Under the pieces are notes generated by a model. The model did not search any database. It was given only the letters and a program-made list of their open reading frames with translations, and had not been told where the DNA came from. Shown here piece by piece: positions 52,733 to 61,805 of a DNA stretch of 64,000 bases. Made by a program: the position numbers and the translations under genes. Numbering within the stretch: the stretch's first letter is position 1; each line of letters begins with the position of its first letter. The stretch is from GWE2-51-13 sp942492825 (lineage in GTDB: Bacteria > Bacillota_I > Bacilli_A > Erysipelotrichales > Erysipelotrichaceae): NCBI GenBank assembly GCA_942492825.1, contig OW818635.1, forward strand, positions 1,674,001 through 1,738,000, given 5' to 3'.

Positions 52733-53860
52733 ATGTCCCAACAACTCAAAGTCATGACGATCGTCGGCACCCGGCCGGAGATCATCCGCCTGGCCTGCGT
52801 CATCCAGAAACTGGAAGCCGCCGCCTCGATCCACCATGTCTTGGTGCATACCGGCCAGAACTACGACTACGAACTCAACGAAGTCTTCTTCAACGATTTC
52901 GGATTGCGTAAACCGGATCATTTCCTCAATGCGGCGCAAGGCAACGCGGTGGAAACGATCGGACATATCCTCATCAACATCGATAAGGTATTGCATGAGG
53001 AAAAACCGGACGCCATTCTGGTGTTGGGCGATACCAACAGTTGCTTATGTGCTATCGCGGCGAAACGTCGTCATATTCCGATCTTCCACATGGAAGCCGG
53101 TAACCGTTGTTTCGACCAACGTGTCCCGGAAGAAACCAATCGGAAAATCGTGGATCACATTTCTGACATCAACCTGACCTATAGCGACATTGCGCGCGAA
53201 TATCTGCTGCGTGAAGGCTTACCGGCGGATCGGATCATCAAGACGGGATCGCCGATGTATGAAGTGTTAATGTCGAAGATGGATGAAATCAAAGCGTCGG
53301 ACATCGTACGTCGCTTAAACTTGACCGAACAAAACTACTTCTTGGTTTCGGCACATCGCGAAGAAAACATCAGTAGTGAAGAGAACTTTACGGACTTGGT
53401 AGACACGCTCAATACGATCGCGAAGATCTATGGGTTACCGATCTTGGTTTCGACTCATCCGCGGACTCGCAAGATGATCGAAGCGAAACAGATCGTCTTT
53501 GATCCTTTGATTCAACTTTCCAAACCTTTAGGTTTCATCGATTATGTTCGCCTACAAATGGGTGCCAAATGCGTGTTAAGCGATTCGGGGACCATCAGCG
53601 AAGAAACCAGCATTCTAAAACTACGTTCTCTCAACATCCGTCAAGCGCATGAACGTCCGGAAGCGATGGAAGAGGGGACGGTCATGATGGTGGGATTGAA
53701 GCAAGAACGGATCCTGCAAGGCTTGCGCCTTTTGGATCAACAAGATCCGACTTCATTCCGCGACGTGGCGGACTATTCGATGCCCAATGTATCCGATAAA
53801 GTCGTACGAATCATTCTATCCTATACCGATTATATCAACCGGACGGTGTGGCAAAAATAA
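52733..53860 (+). CDS. UDP-sugar 2-epimerase, FnlC/CapG-like
   Basis: 375 residues. TIVGTRPEIIRLACVI, HTGQNYDYELNEVFF, VLGDTNSCLCAIAAKR, HMEAGNRCFDQRVPEETNRK and SDSGTISEE. Asn-Arg-Cys in the HMEAG loop is characteristic of the FnlC/WbjD/CapG group rather than of WecB (HVEAGLR). It inverts C2 to give UDP-N-acetyl-L-fucosamine, completing the three-step route. GGAGG precedes the ATG, which lies 1 base after the previous stop codon. Confidence 0.94.
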   Translation: MSQQLKVMTIVGTRPEIIRLACVIQKLEAAASIHHVLVHTGQNYDYELNEVFFNDFGLRKPDHFLNAAQGNAVETIGHILINIDKVLHEEKPDAILVLGDTNSCLCAIAAKRRHIPIFHMEAGNRCFDQRVPEETNRKIVDHISDINLTYSDIAREYLLREGLPADRIIKTGSPMYEVLMSKMDEIKASDIVRRLNLTEQNYFLVSAHREENISSEENFTDLVDTLNTIAKIYGLPILVSTHPRTRKMIEAKQIVFDPLIQLSKPLGFIDYVRLQMGAKCVLSDSGTISEETSILKLRSLNIRQAHERPEAMEEGTVMMVGLKQERILQGLRLLDQQDPTSFRDVADYSMPNVSDKVVRIILSYTDYINRTVWQK

Positions 53861-55056
53861 TGCGTGTCATGCAAATCAACGTGCTGTGCGGAACCGGCAG
53901 CACGGGCCGCATCGCGACCGACATCCATGTTGAACTGAAAAACAACGATCATGTTTCCATGATCGCTTTTGGACGTGGCGAGGCCAAGAATTGCGATAAC
54001 GCCTATCGGATCAGTCAACCGATCGACCATTACGTGGATGTGTTGAAGACCCGTCTTTTCGATAAGCATTCCACCTCCGCCAAACAAGCCACACGTGCCT
54101 TATGCGCAACCTTGGATACCTTTGAGCCCGATATCGTCCACCTGCATAATATCCACGGGTATTATCTCAATGTGGAGTTGTTGATGAAGCAATTGAAATC
54201 ACGCCGGATTCCGGTGATTTGGACCTTGCATGACTGTTGGTCCTTTACCGGTCATTGCGCATACTTCGATTCGCCCAAGTGCGATCGTTGGCACACCGGT
54301 TGCGGAAGTTGCCCGAGGTTGCATGACTATCCCGAGAGTTGGCTGGTGGATCGTTCCGCGAAAAACCTGAGCGAAAAGAAGTCTTGGTTTTCGAACTTTC
54401 CGAATCTAACCTTAGTCACGCCTTCGCGTTGGCTGAAAGATCTCGCATCGCAATCCTATCTTTCCCAATATCCGATCCAAGTCATACCGAACGGAATCGA
54501 CTTAAACAATTTCAAACACACCGATTCGGATCTACGAACCAAACATAACTTAATTGATAAAAAAGTCTATCTTTCCGTAGCGATGGTCTGGGATCGTCGT
54601 AAAGGCTTGTATGACATCGTTCGTTTCGCGGAAACTTTGACCACAGACGAAGCTCTGATCGTTATCGGACTGACGCCCAAACAGATCGAACAATTACCGA
54701 ACACGATGATCAAAATCGCACGGACGTCTTCGGTCAAAGAGTTAACCGAGTACTACTCATTGGCCGATGTGACGGTCGTACCCAGTTATGAAGACAACTA
54801 TCCGACCGTGGTCCTTGAGTCATTAGCCTGCGGCACACCGGTCGTCGCGTATGCGACGGGTGGAATCCCAGAGATGGAACAATCTCCCTACCTGACCACC
54901 GTCGAGAAGGGAGATCTCGACGCCCTAGGCGCTTGTTTGCGCACCCGGACAAAGATCCAATCATGGAGCGTGGACGTATCGCGTTTCGATAAAACGCAGA
55001 GTGCGAAAGCCATGGTTGACTTATATCAGAGCGTTCTTGTGAAGAAAGGGGATTGA
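53860..55056 (+). CDS. GT4 glycosyltransferase, WcaC-like
   Basis: 398 residues. The ATG shares its first base with the previous TAA (TAATG). QINVLCGTGSTGRIATDI is a donor-domain opening of WcaC/WfaB-type transferases. HLHNIHGYYLNVELL and WTLHDCWSFTGHCAYF are followed by a Cys-rich insert (CDRWHTGCGSCP) that may bind zinc. The C-terminal site is PSYEDNYPTVVLESLACGTPVVAY with the EX7E pattern. Donor and acceptor unknown. Confidence 0.9.
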   Translation: MRVMQINVLCGTGSTGRIATDIHVELKNNDHVSMIAFGRGEAKNCDNAYRISQPIDHYVDVLKTRLFDKHSTSAKQATRALCATLDTFEPDIVHLHNIHGYYLNVELLMKQLKSRRIPVIWTLHDCWSFTGHCAYFDSPKCDRWHTGCGSCPRLHDYPESWLVDRSAKNLSEKKSWFSNFPNLTLVTPSRWLKDLASQSYLSQYPIQVIPNGIDLNNFKHTDSDLRTKHNLIDKKVYLSVAMVWDRRKGLYDIVRFAETLTTDEALIVIGLTPKQIEQLPNTMIKIARTSSVKELTEYYSLADVTVVPSYEDNYPTVVLESLACGTPVVAYATGGIPEMEQSPYLTTVEKGDLDALGACLRTRTKIQSWSVDVSRFDKTQSAKAMVDLYQSVLVKKGD

Positions 55057-55058
55057 CC

Positions 55059-56810
55059 ATGTATTACTTGTTATTTTTCGTGCCGATCCTGTTGCATCCC
55101 CTTCATCTCTCGAAGCGGATCAAAGGAGTTTTCAGCTCTTTGGCGATGTTGGTGGTGGCGATGTTTCGTTTCGGTGCCGGGGCGGATTATTTCTCGTATT
55201 CCTATCTATACTACTTGATTCCCGAAACTTCGTTGGCAAAGGCGATTTCGGCGCTGCCGGATCAGGAGATCGGAATCAAACTTTTGATGTTTCCGTTTCG
55301 CTATTTTAACTTGCCCTATGAAGTCTTCGTGGCGTTTATGGCGATCCTCATCACGGTGTTGGTTTACCTGTGGATTGAGAAGAATGCGACCTCGTCAACG
55401 TTGTCTTATTTGGTTTATTACTCCTTTTTCTTTCTGGTATGGAATCTAAGTTCATTACGCCAAGGTTTGGCGTTGACACTCGGTGTTTATCTTTTAATGA
55501 ATGTGAAATATACCTGGCGGTTTACCTCGAAACTGTTGATCGTGGCGGGATTGTACTTTATCCATAAGACGTCGTTGGTTTTCTTGGTTCTTCTAGCGAG
55601 CGAACTGATGCATTGGGATCGTAAGAAACTGATGCTTCTTGTAGCCGCGTCGTTGATCGCATCGCTTTTGCCTGTCGGGGAACTTGCGGTGTGGTTGGCG
55701 AAAGTCCCGGTGTTCTCGCGGTTATCCTATTATTTAGGCAACGCGGATTCGTATGGGTTCTGGGATTTTAAATCTTTACCGCGATTGTTTTTGATTGCGC
55801 TTGTGCTCTACCACTACAATACGTTGGTCAAACAACAGCGGATTCCCAAACGTTTCATCGACGCGTATGTTGTGGGGATATCGATCTTTTTCTTCCTGCG
55901 CTTTGATGATTTGATCGCGGCACGATTATCCATCTACGGATTCTTTCTGGCGGTCCTGGTGTTGCCGGCGATCGTGGATTTGTATGACAAGACAAAGCTG
56001 ATGAAGGGGATTGCGTTTAGCGGGCTTGCGGTTATGTGCGCCTTGTATCTGGAAAAAGAATTGCTTGCGATGGCAGGTCAGGCCGGAATCGCGAAGTATG
56101 GATACTATGTGCCGTATTTTACGGTATTTCAACAAGAGACCGCGACTTTCAACAATACCTATTTCTACGCGAACAATTACCAAGACTTCTTGGATAAGGC
56201 GACCTGTCGGTTGGAAATCATCCATTTCGAAAATACCTACGTTCCGCAAAATTCCGAGATTAAGAACCAATCGAAATACATCGCGGCGAAATTTCCAAGT
56301 GGGGATTACGGTTTGATCGACGTTGAGGGGAATGTGGTGTTAAGCGGTCGTTTCAAACCGATCGAGTATTATGGCGGGATCATTCGCGAGAGTGCGGATG
56401 CGTATTACGATGTGACGGGAAAACCCTTGGATACCCGGAAAGCGGCGATGATCTTCTTCACCGCCAAGGCGCAGACCAACAAATACATTTCCGACAAGTA
56501 TACCTGGTTTGAGATCGGACGTGACGTGTTGGATCATGAGTTGATCACCACCTTGGAAGAGGAAGGTCAGTTTAAGTTCCTCAACATCGTCAATCAGGTC
56601 GAACCCTTGGGATTTAATTTGTTGGAGTACTTGTCCTACCGCCACAAACGGGTTTTCCGCCTCTATGACAAGGACATGAATTTGATGTCGGAAGATTATT
56701 TCCTCGACGCCAAAACCATTCTGGTCAATCGGATCGTCAAAGCCACCAACGTGTGCGGAACCAAATTCTATAACGAAAACGGGAAACTCATATGGATGCA
56801 AATGAACTGA
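55059..56810 (+). CDS. EpsG-family polymerase with C-terminal soluble extension
   Basis: 583 residues. ATG 55059 follows AAGGGG. Residues 1-350 hold about ten membrane helices with FRFGAGADYFSYSYLYYL and SSLRQGLALTLGVYLL, the EpsG/Wzy-like pattern. Repeat-unit polymerisation is the expected role. Residues ~350-583 form an added soluble domain with beta-repeat-like phrases (DYGLIDVEGNVVLSGRFKPIE, RVFRLYDKDMNLMSED) resembling WG/KWG repeats. Ordinary EpsG proteins end near 360 residues. The extension probably lies outside the membrane and could control chain length (inference). Confidence 0.85.
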   Translation: MYYLLFFVPILLHPLHLSKRIKGVFSSLAMLVVAMFRFGAGADYFSYSYLYYLIPETSLAKAISALPDQEIGIKLLMFPFRYFNLPYEVFVAFMAILITVLVYLWIEKNATSSTLSYLVYYSFFFLVWNLSSLRQGLALTLGVYLLMNVKYTWRFTSKLLIVAGLYFIHKTSLVFLVLLASELMHWDRKKLMLLVAASLIASLLPVGELAVWLAKVPVFSRLSYYLGNADSYGFWDFKSLPRLFLIALVLYHYNTLVKQQRIPKRFIDAYVVGISIFFFLRFDDLIAARLSIYGFFLAVLVLPAIVDLYDKTKLMKGIAFSGLAVMCALYLEKELLAMAGQAGIAKYGYYVPYFTVFQQETATFNNTYFYANNYQDFLDKATCRLEIIHFENTYVPQNSEIKNQSKYIAAKFPSGDYGLIDVEGNVVLSGRFKPIEYYGGIIRESADAYYDVTGKPLDTRKAAMIFFTAKAQTNKYISDKYTWFEIGRDVLDHELITTLEEEGQFKFLNIVNQVEPLGFNLLEYLSYRHKRVFRLYDKDMNLMSEDYFLDAKTILVNRIVKATNVCGTKFYNENGKLIWMQMN

Positions 56811-57901
56811 TGAATACAGGAATCGATTGCGCCGTTTGTAGTTCGCCGTTGCAACTGATGAACATGATCAACTTGGCGACCGGGACGCTTGACGGATCGA
56901 AGATCGACCTCTACATCTTGGACCATGCCCCGCAAAACGAAACTTATTTCGAAGCCTTGAAAACGAGCGGGATTTTCCGTAATGTGTACTTTCTTCATTC
57001 AAAGTCGATGACGGGAGGAATCAGTCCCTATCCTTGGTTACGTTATCTGAAAGCTTCTTCGTACTTTCTATTTCCGGGGAAATTATTAGACCAGGTAGAT
57101 AAAAGGGAGAAATACGATCGTTTCTTCATTTCATCTCCCGATGTACCTTCGCAGTTGCTTTATTATGCGTTTAAGAAATCGAATCCTTCAATCAAGCTAT
57201 TTATGTTTGAGGAAGGGACCTTCGCCTATAACTTCTTCGAACATCGCTTCGGGAAAGTGAAACGGACGTTTCTGAAACTGCTCTATCATACCGACCTTTA
57301 CGAAGACTATCGAGGCGCGTATGTATACCATAAGGCATTGTTGAATAACGTTAAGAAGTTACCGGTATTTACGATAATGCCGATGTCGAAGGAAAACAAA
57401 ACGTTGGTTTCATTCTTCAACCGTTTGTCCGGTTATGACGTATCGATGCATCCGCATGTCGAGAATGAAGTCATCTTCATGGATCAGCCCTTCATGTTTG
57501 ACGCGATCAACCAGCAGCAATATTCTCTCTATACGCGCATCGAAGAGAAATTAGGCGCGAAACTCAACGTAAAGTTACATCCTAGGACGCAAAAGCATCC
57601 GTATCAAAAAGTGTTGGAATTTCAGGCATCGTCCGAAATCATGGAGCTCAACGAAAGCTTCCATGACAAGGTCTTGGTATCGGTATTCTCGACCGCATGT
57701 CTGAGTCCGAAGATGATGTTTGACGAAGAACCGATCGTGATCCTGTTGTATCGTTTGGTTGATCTTACCTTGATGACCAACATCAATGCGAACACATTCG
57801 AGATCGCCAACCAGATTCAAGCGATGTATCGGAATCCAAGCCGATTCAAGATTCCCGAAACTTTGGAAGAACTGGATGCGATCTTGACATCGCTTCTGTG
57901 A
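56792..57901 (+). CDS. sialyltransferase-like protein (GT52/polysialyltransferase type)
   Basis: 369 residues; ATG 56810 (1-base overlap with the previous stop) is an equally possible start. CAVCSSPLQLMNMINL resembles the first strand of GT52 sialyltransferases, FMFEEGTFAYNFF the central DEG-like motif, VKLHPRTQKHP the HP motif and SVFSTACLSPK the S(S/T) motif that binds CMP-sugar in bacterial sialyl- and polysialyltransferases. With NeuB- and NeuC-like genes downstream, transfer of a nonulosonic acid such as legionaminic acid is a reasonable reading. No membrane segments. Confidence 0.72.
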   Translation: MDANELMNTGIDCAVCSSPLQLMNMINLATGTLDGSKIDLYILDHAPQNETYFEALKTSGIFRNVYFLHSKSMTGGISPYPWLRYLKASSYFLFPGKLLDQVDKREKYDRFFISSPDVPSQLLYYAFKKSNPSIKLFMFEEGTFAYNFFEHRFGKVKRTFLKLLYHTDLYEDYRGAYVYHKALLNNVKKLPVFTIMPMSKENKTLVSFFNRLSGYDVSMHPHVENEVIFMDQPFMFDAINQQQYSLYTRIEEKLGAKLNVKLHPRTQKHPYQKVLEFQASSEIMELNESFHDKVLVSVFSTACLSPKMMFDEEPIVILLYRLVDLTLMTNINANTFEIANQIQAMYRNPSRFKIPETLEELDAILTSLL

Positions 57902-57923
57902 TTCCCCGACCGAGAAATCGGTG

Positions 57924-57929
57924 TATAAT
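57924..57929 (+). promoter_or_regulatory. candidate internal -10 ahead of the leg genes
   Basis: TATAAT in GTGTATAATG, 24 bases before the legB-like start, in one of the few gaps of the locus; no clear -35. Confidence 0.4.
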
Positions 57930-57953
57930 GTTAAAAACGAAACGAGGTACGTT

Positions 57954-58931
57954 ATGAAGGTCTTAGTTACCGGCGCCGACGGATTTATCGGCAGTCACTT
58001 GGTTGAAGAATTAGTGAAGGAAGGACATCAAGTCCGCGCCTTCGTTTACTATAACTCTTTTGGGAATTGGGGTTGGTTGGATACCTTCAACAAGGAATTG
58101 TTAGGGAAAATCGAAGTGTTCTCGGGGGATATCCGTGATCCCAACGGAGTGCGTGAAGCGATGAAAGACATCGATGTCGTCTATCATTTGGCGGCTTTGA
58201 TTGCGATTCCATTCAGCTACCATTCGCCGGATTCCTATGTCGACACCAATATCAAGGGAACGCTTAATGTTTTACAGGCAGCCCGCGATTTGAAGACGAA
58301 ACGGATCTTGGTGACGTCGACCTCCGAAGTGTACGGGACGGCGCAGTACGTTCCGATCGACGAGAAGCATCCGTATCAAGGCCAGTCACCCTATTCCGCC
58401 ACCAAGATCGGAGCGGATCGCTTGGCCGAATCCTTCTACCGTAGTTTCAACTTACCGGTGACGATCGTACGTCCGTTCAATACCTACGGTCCGCGTCAAT
58501 CGGCACGTGCCGTCATCCCGACGATCATCACGCAGTTGTTGGCGGGGAAAGAAGAGATCCGGTTAGGATCATTAACGCCGACGCGCGACTTCAACTACGT
58601 CAAAGACACCGTGCGCGGATTCATCGCCATCGCAAATTCGGACAAGACGATCGGGGAAGAGATCAACATCGCGACCCAACAGGAAATTTCCATCGGGGAA
58701 TTGGCAGAAGAATTGATCCGCCAAATCAACCCGAAGGCGAAAATCATCTGTGAGGAACAACGCTTACGTCCCGAAAAGAGCGAAGTCGAACGCTTGCTTG
58801 GCAGTAACGCGAAAATCAAAGCGTTGACCGATTGGCAACCGCAATTCACCTTCGCGCAAGGGTTGGCCGAGACGATCGCATTCTTACGGGCCAATGCGGA
58901 CAAATACAAAGCCGATATCTATAACGTGTAA
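57954..58931 (+). CDS. legB: LegB-like nucleotide-GlcNAc 4,6-dehydratase
   Basis: 325 residues. ATG 57954 follows GAGG. VTGADGFIGSHLVEEL, FVYYNSFGNWGWLD (typical of the LegB group), YHLAALIAIPFSYHSPDSY, TSTSEVYGTAQYVPI, YSATKIGADRLAESF (Tyr-x3-Lys) and RPFNTYGPRQSARAVIPT. In Campylobacter LegB converts GDP-GlcNAc to a 4-keto-6-deoxy product, the first step of legionaminic acid synthesis. The five following genes match later or feeding steps of that pathway. Confidence 0.9.
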   Translation: MKVLVTGADGFIGSHLVEELVKEGHQVRAFVYYNSFGNWGWLDTFNKELLGKIEVFSGDIRDPNGVREAMKDIDVVYHLAALIAIPFSYHSPDSYVDTNIKGTLNVLQAARDLKTKRILVTSTSEVYGTAQYVPIDEKHPYQGQSPYSATKIGADRLAESFYRSFNLPVTIVRPFNTYGPRQSARAVIPTIITQLLAGKEEIRLGSLTPTRDFNYVKDTVRGFIAIANSDKTIGEEINIATQQEISIGELAEELIRQINPKAKIICEEQRLRPEKSEVERLLGSNAKIKALTDWQPQFTFAQGLAETIAFLRANADKYKADIYNV

Positions 58932-58943
58932 AGGAGTCATACC

Positions 58944-60128
58944 ATGACGAAATTCATTCCGCTTTCCGTGCCGAATCTTAAAGGCAACGAACTGGCTTAC
59001 GTAACCGAGGCTGTCAAGACCGAATGGGTCTCCACCGGGGGACCGTATGTCAACGATTTCGAGAAGAATATCGCATCTTATGTCGGGTCGAGCGGAGCTG
59101 TGAGTTGTCAGAACGGAACTGCCGGTCTACATATCGCGCTTCTACTGATGGGTGTCGGACTGAATGACGAAGTGCTCGTTCCGACCTTGACCTTCATCGC
59201 CGCAGTCAATCCGGTCAAATATGTCGGTGCGCACCCGATCTTTATAGATTGTGATGACGGGTTAACGATGGATCCGAAGAAACTGCGTGCTTTCTGCGTT
59301 GAAGAGTGTGATTACGTCGATGGTAAACTGATCAATCGTACCTCCAAAAACCACATCAAAGCTTTGATTGTCGTCCATGTGTTCGGGAACTTAGCGCAAA
59401 TGGATGAAATCTTGGAAATCTGCCACAAATATAACTTGAAGTGCATCGAAGATGCGACCGAGGCTTTGGGTACGTATGTATTATCCGGAAAAGCCCAAGG
59501 TAAACATGCGGGACTTTTCGGGGATATCGGTGTTTACTCGTTCAACGGAAACAAAATCATGACCACCGGCGGCGGCGGGATGATCGTATCAAAAGATCCG
59601 GAACTTTTAAAGAAAGCCAAACACCTGACCACCCAAGCCAAAGCCGACGAACTGAACTTTATCCATGACGAAGTCGGATATAATTATCGGATGACGAACA
59701 TGCAAGCGGCCTTGGGGATCGCACAGTTGGAGACGATGGAAGCGTTTATCGAAACCAAAATACGGAACTATGACTTCTATAAGCAAGCCATTGAAAAGAT
59801 CGATGGATTACGCGTCCTCAACTTCCGCGATGACCTACGTTGTAACCATTGGTTCTATTCGGTGTATGTTGAAGAAAACTTCCCGTTGACGCGCGATGAA
59901 CTGATTCAATTTTTGGCGCAACACAAGATCCAAACCCGGCCGATCTGGGGATTGATCCACCAACAAATTCCTTACCTTCACGATCAAGCCTACAAGATCG
60001 AAAAGGCACAGAATTATTGGGAACATATCGTCAATATCCCGTGCAGCACCAATCTGACCCTTGAAGATGCGCAAACTGTCGTGGATGCGATCATCGAAGC
60101 AAGTCATGTGACAAGGACAAACCGATGA
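58944..60128 (+). CDS. legC: LegC-like PLP-dependent aminotransferase
   Basis: 394 residues, AGGAG before the ATG. DegT/DnrJ/EryC1 family: TEWVSTGGPYVNDFE, QNGTAGLHIAL, VPTLTFIAAVNPVKY, IEDATEALGTY and SFNGNKIMTTGGGGMI with PLP Lys204. Transfers an amino group from glutamate to C4 of the LegB product. The GKAQGKHAG and TGGGG features are those of LegC-type enzymes. Stop overlaps the next start by 4 bases. Confidence 0.92.
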   Translation: MTKFIPLSVPNLKGNELAYVTEAVKTEWVSTGGPYVNDFEKNIASYVGSSGAVSCQNGTAGLHIALLLMGVGLNDEVLVPTLTFIAAVNPVKYVGAHPIFIDCDDGLTMDPKKLRAFCVEECDYVDGKLINRTSKNHIKALIVVHVFGNLAQMDEILEICHKYNLKCIEDATEALGTYVLSGKAQGKHAGLFGDIGVYSFNGNKIMTTGGGGMIVSKDPELLKKAKHLTTQAKADELNFIHDEVGYNYRMTNMQAALGIAQLETMEAFIETKIRNYDFYKQAIEKIDGLRVLNFRDDLRCNHWFYSVYVEENFPLTRDELIQFLAQHKIQTRPIWGLIHQQIPYLHDQAYKIEKAQNYWEHIVNIPCSTNLTLEDAQTVVDAIIEASHVTRTNR

Positions 60129-61171
60129 ATCTGGAAACCTTATGTATCCGTGAAGACGTTCGCTTAATCGATGCGATGGAAGCCTTGGACAAAGGCGGAC
60201 GACGCATCCTGTTTATCGTGGAAGACGAACGTTTGTTGGCGGTATTGACGGATGGGGATGTACGTCGTTTCATCCTGAAGAGCGGCGATCTCAACGCTCC
60301 GGTCAAAGACGTGGCGAACTATTCGCCGAAATTCTTGATCGAAGAACAGATTCCGCAAGCGAAACAGTTCTTGAAGCAACATTCCATCGAAGCCTTACCC
60401 GTCTTGGATGACCAAGGTCGGATTCTTTCGGTGGTCTTTTGGGATGATCAGAAAATCAGTCGCCATGCGAACTTAACGGTTCCGGTCGTGATTATGGCGG
60501 GGGGGTTAGGGACCCGTCTTTACCCCTATACGAAAATTCTTCCCAAACCTTTGATTCCGATCGGCGATCTACCGATCGCGCAGCACATTATCGATCGTTT
60601 TTGCGACTTCGGGATCCGACGTTTCTTTATGATCGTCAATCATAAGAAAAATATGATCAAAGCGTACTTCAACGAAATCGAAAAAGAGTATACGATTCAA
60701 TTCGTGGATGAAGAGATCCCCTTAGGGACCGGTGGCGGGTTGAGTTTATTGAAGGGGGAAATCAACGAAACTTTCATCCTATCCAACTGTGATATCTTGA
60801 TCGAAGCGGACTATGCGCAGATCGTGAAGTTCCACCAAGACTCCGGAAACAAAATCACGATGATCGCTTCGACCAAACGCGTAAAGATTCCGTATGGGGT
60901 CGTTGAAGTCGATTCCCTGGGGCAAATCGCATCGATGCAGGAGAAACCCGAGTTGTCGTTTTTGACCAACACGGGCATTTATATCGTCGAACCGGATGTC
61001 ATCGATTCGATGAATGTGGGAGAAAACATCGGTTTTCCCGATGTGATGACAAGAATACAAAAAGCCGGCGCGAAGGTCGGTATCTATCCGATCAGTGAAA
61101 GCGCATGGATGGATATGGGCGAACTGGACCAAATGGAAGCCATGCGGGAAAGGTTGAACGCCCATGAGTAA
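60125..61171 (+). CDS. ptmE: PtmE-like CBS-nucleotidyltransferase
   Basis: 348 residues. Two CBS domains at about 1-115 (REDVRLIDAMEALDKGGRRI, LTDGDVRRFIL) precede a nucleotidyltransferase with VVIMAGGLGTRLYPYT, KILPKPLIPIGD, FVDEEIPLGTGGGL and SNCDILIEADY. Campylobacter PtmE, with the same CBS fusion, is the glucosamine-1-phosphate guanylyltransferase that makes the GDP-sugar for legionaminic acid. Presence here suggests the GDP route instead of the UDP route. The next gene overlaps by 8 bases. Confidence 0.88.
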   Translation: MNLETLCIREDVRLIDAMEALDKGGRRILFIVEDERLLAVLTDGDVRRFILKSGDLNAPVKDVANYSPKFLIEEQIPQAKQFLKQHSIEALPVLDDQGRILSVVFWDDQKISRHANLTVPVVIMAGGLGTRLYPYTKILPKPLIPIGDLPIAQHIIDRFCDFGIRRFFMIVNHKKNMIKAYFNEIEKEYTIQFVDEEIPLGTGGGLSLLKGEINETFILSNCDILIEADYAQIVKFHQDSGNKITMIASTKRVKIPYGVVEVDSLGQIASMQEKPELSFLTNTGIYIVEPDVIDSMNVGENIGFPDVMTRIQKAGAKVGIYPISESAWMDMGELDQMEAMRERLNAHE

Positions 61172-61805
61172 GAAACTGGTGTTGGTCGGAGCCGGAGGGC
61201 ATGCGATCTCGGTCTTGGATTGCGTCGATCGAACGATCTATACCGACATCGTCATTACGGACCGACCCGAAAGTATCGGTAAGAAAGTATTGGATCTGGT
61301 TGTTACGCATACCGATGACCAATTGCCCGAACTTTTCAACCAAGGCTATACCGACGCGTTTGTGAGTGTCGGCAGTATTTTGGATACCGATTTACGTCGT
61401 GAGTTAACCGAGAAGTTACGCAAGATCGGATTCGCTTTGCCCAACATCATCGCAAGTAGCGCGGTGGTTTCGCCCTTTGCATCGTTATCGGAAGGCATCT
61501 TCATCGCCAAAGGCGTCATCGTCAACGCCGAAGCGATCGTACACGAAGGTGTCATCCTTAACAGCGGATGCATCGTCGAACACCAAAGCGAAGTCGGTGC
61601 GTTTTGTCACGTATCGGTCGGCGCGGTCTTGTGTGGGGAAGTACGCTTAGGCAACGGCGTTCATGTCGGAGCCAACAGCGTCATCAAGCAACAAATCTCC
61701 GTCGGCAGCCATACGGTGATCGGAATGGGGTCGGTCGTGACCCATGACCTATCTGCCAACGTGATCGCTTACGGGAATCCATGTAAGGAGGTGCGTTCGC
61801 TATGA
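61164..61805 (+). CDS. NeuD/LegH-like sugar acetyltransferase
   Basis: 213 residues. N-terminal PglD_N-like nucleotide-binding part (KLVLVGAGGHAISVLDCV), then left-handed beta-helix hexapeptides: SEGIFIAKGVIVNAEAIVHE, GCIVEHQSEVGAFCHVS, EVRLGNGVHVGANSVIKQ, NVIAYGNPCKEV. Trimeric acetyl-CoA transferases of this group acetylate the 4-amino sugar (LegH/PglD) or O-acetylate sialic acid (NeuD). Position right after LegC and PtmE favours N-acetylation of the GDP-4-amino sugar. Stop overlaps the neuB-like start by 4 bases. Confidence 0.9.
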   Translation: MSKKLVLVGAGGHAISVLDCVDRTIYTDIVITDRPESIGKKVLDLVVTHTDDQLPELFNQGYTDAFVSVGSILDTDLRRELTEKLRKIGFALPNIIASSAVVSPFASLSEGIFIAKGVIVNAEAIVHEGVILNSGCIVEHQSEVGAFCHVSVGAVLCGEVRLGNGVHVGANSVIKQQISVGSHTVIGMGSVVTHDLSANVIAYGNPCKEVRSL

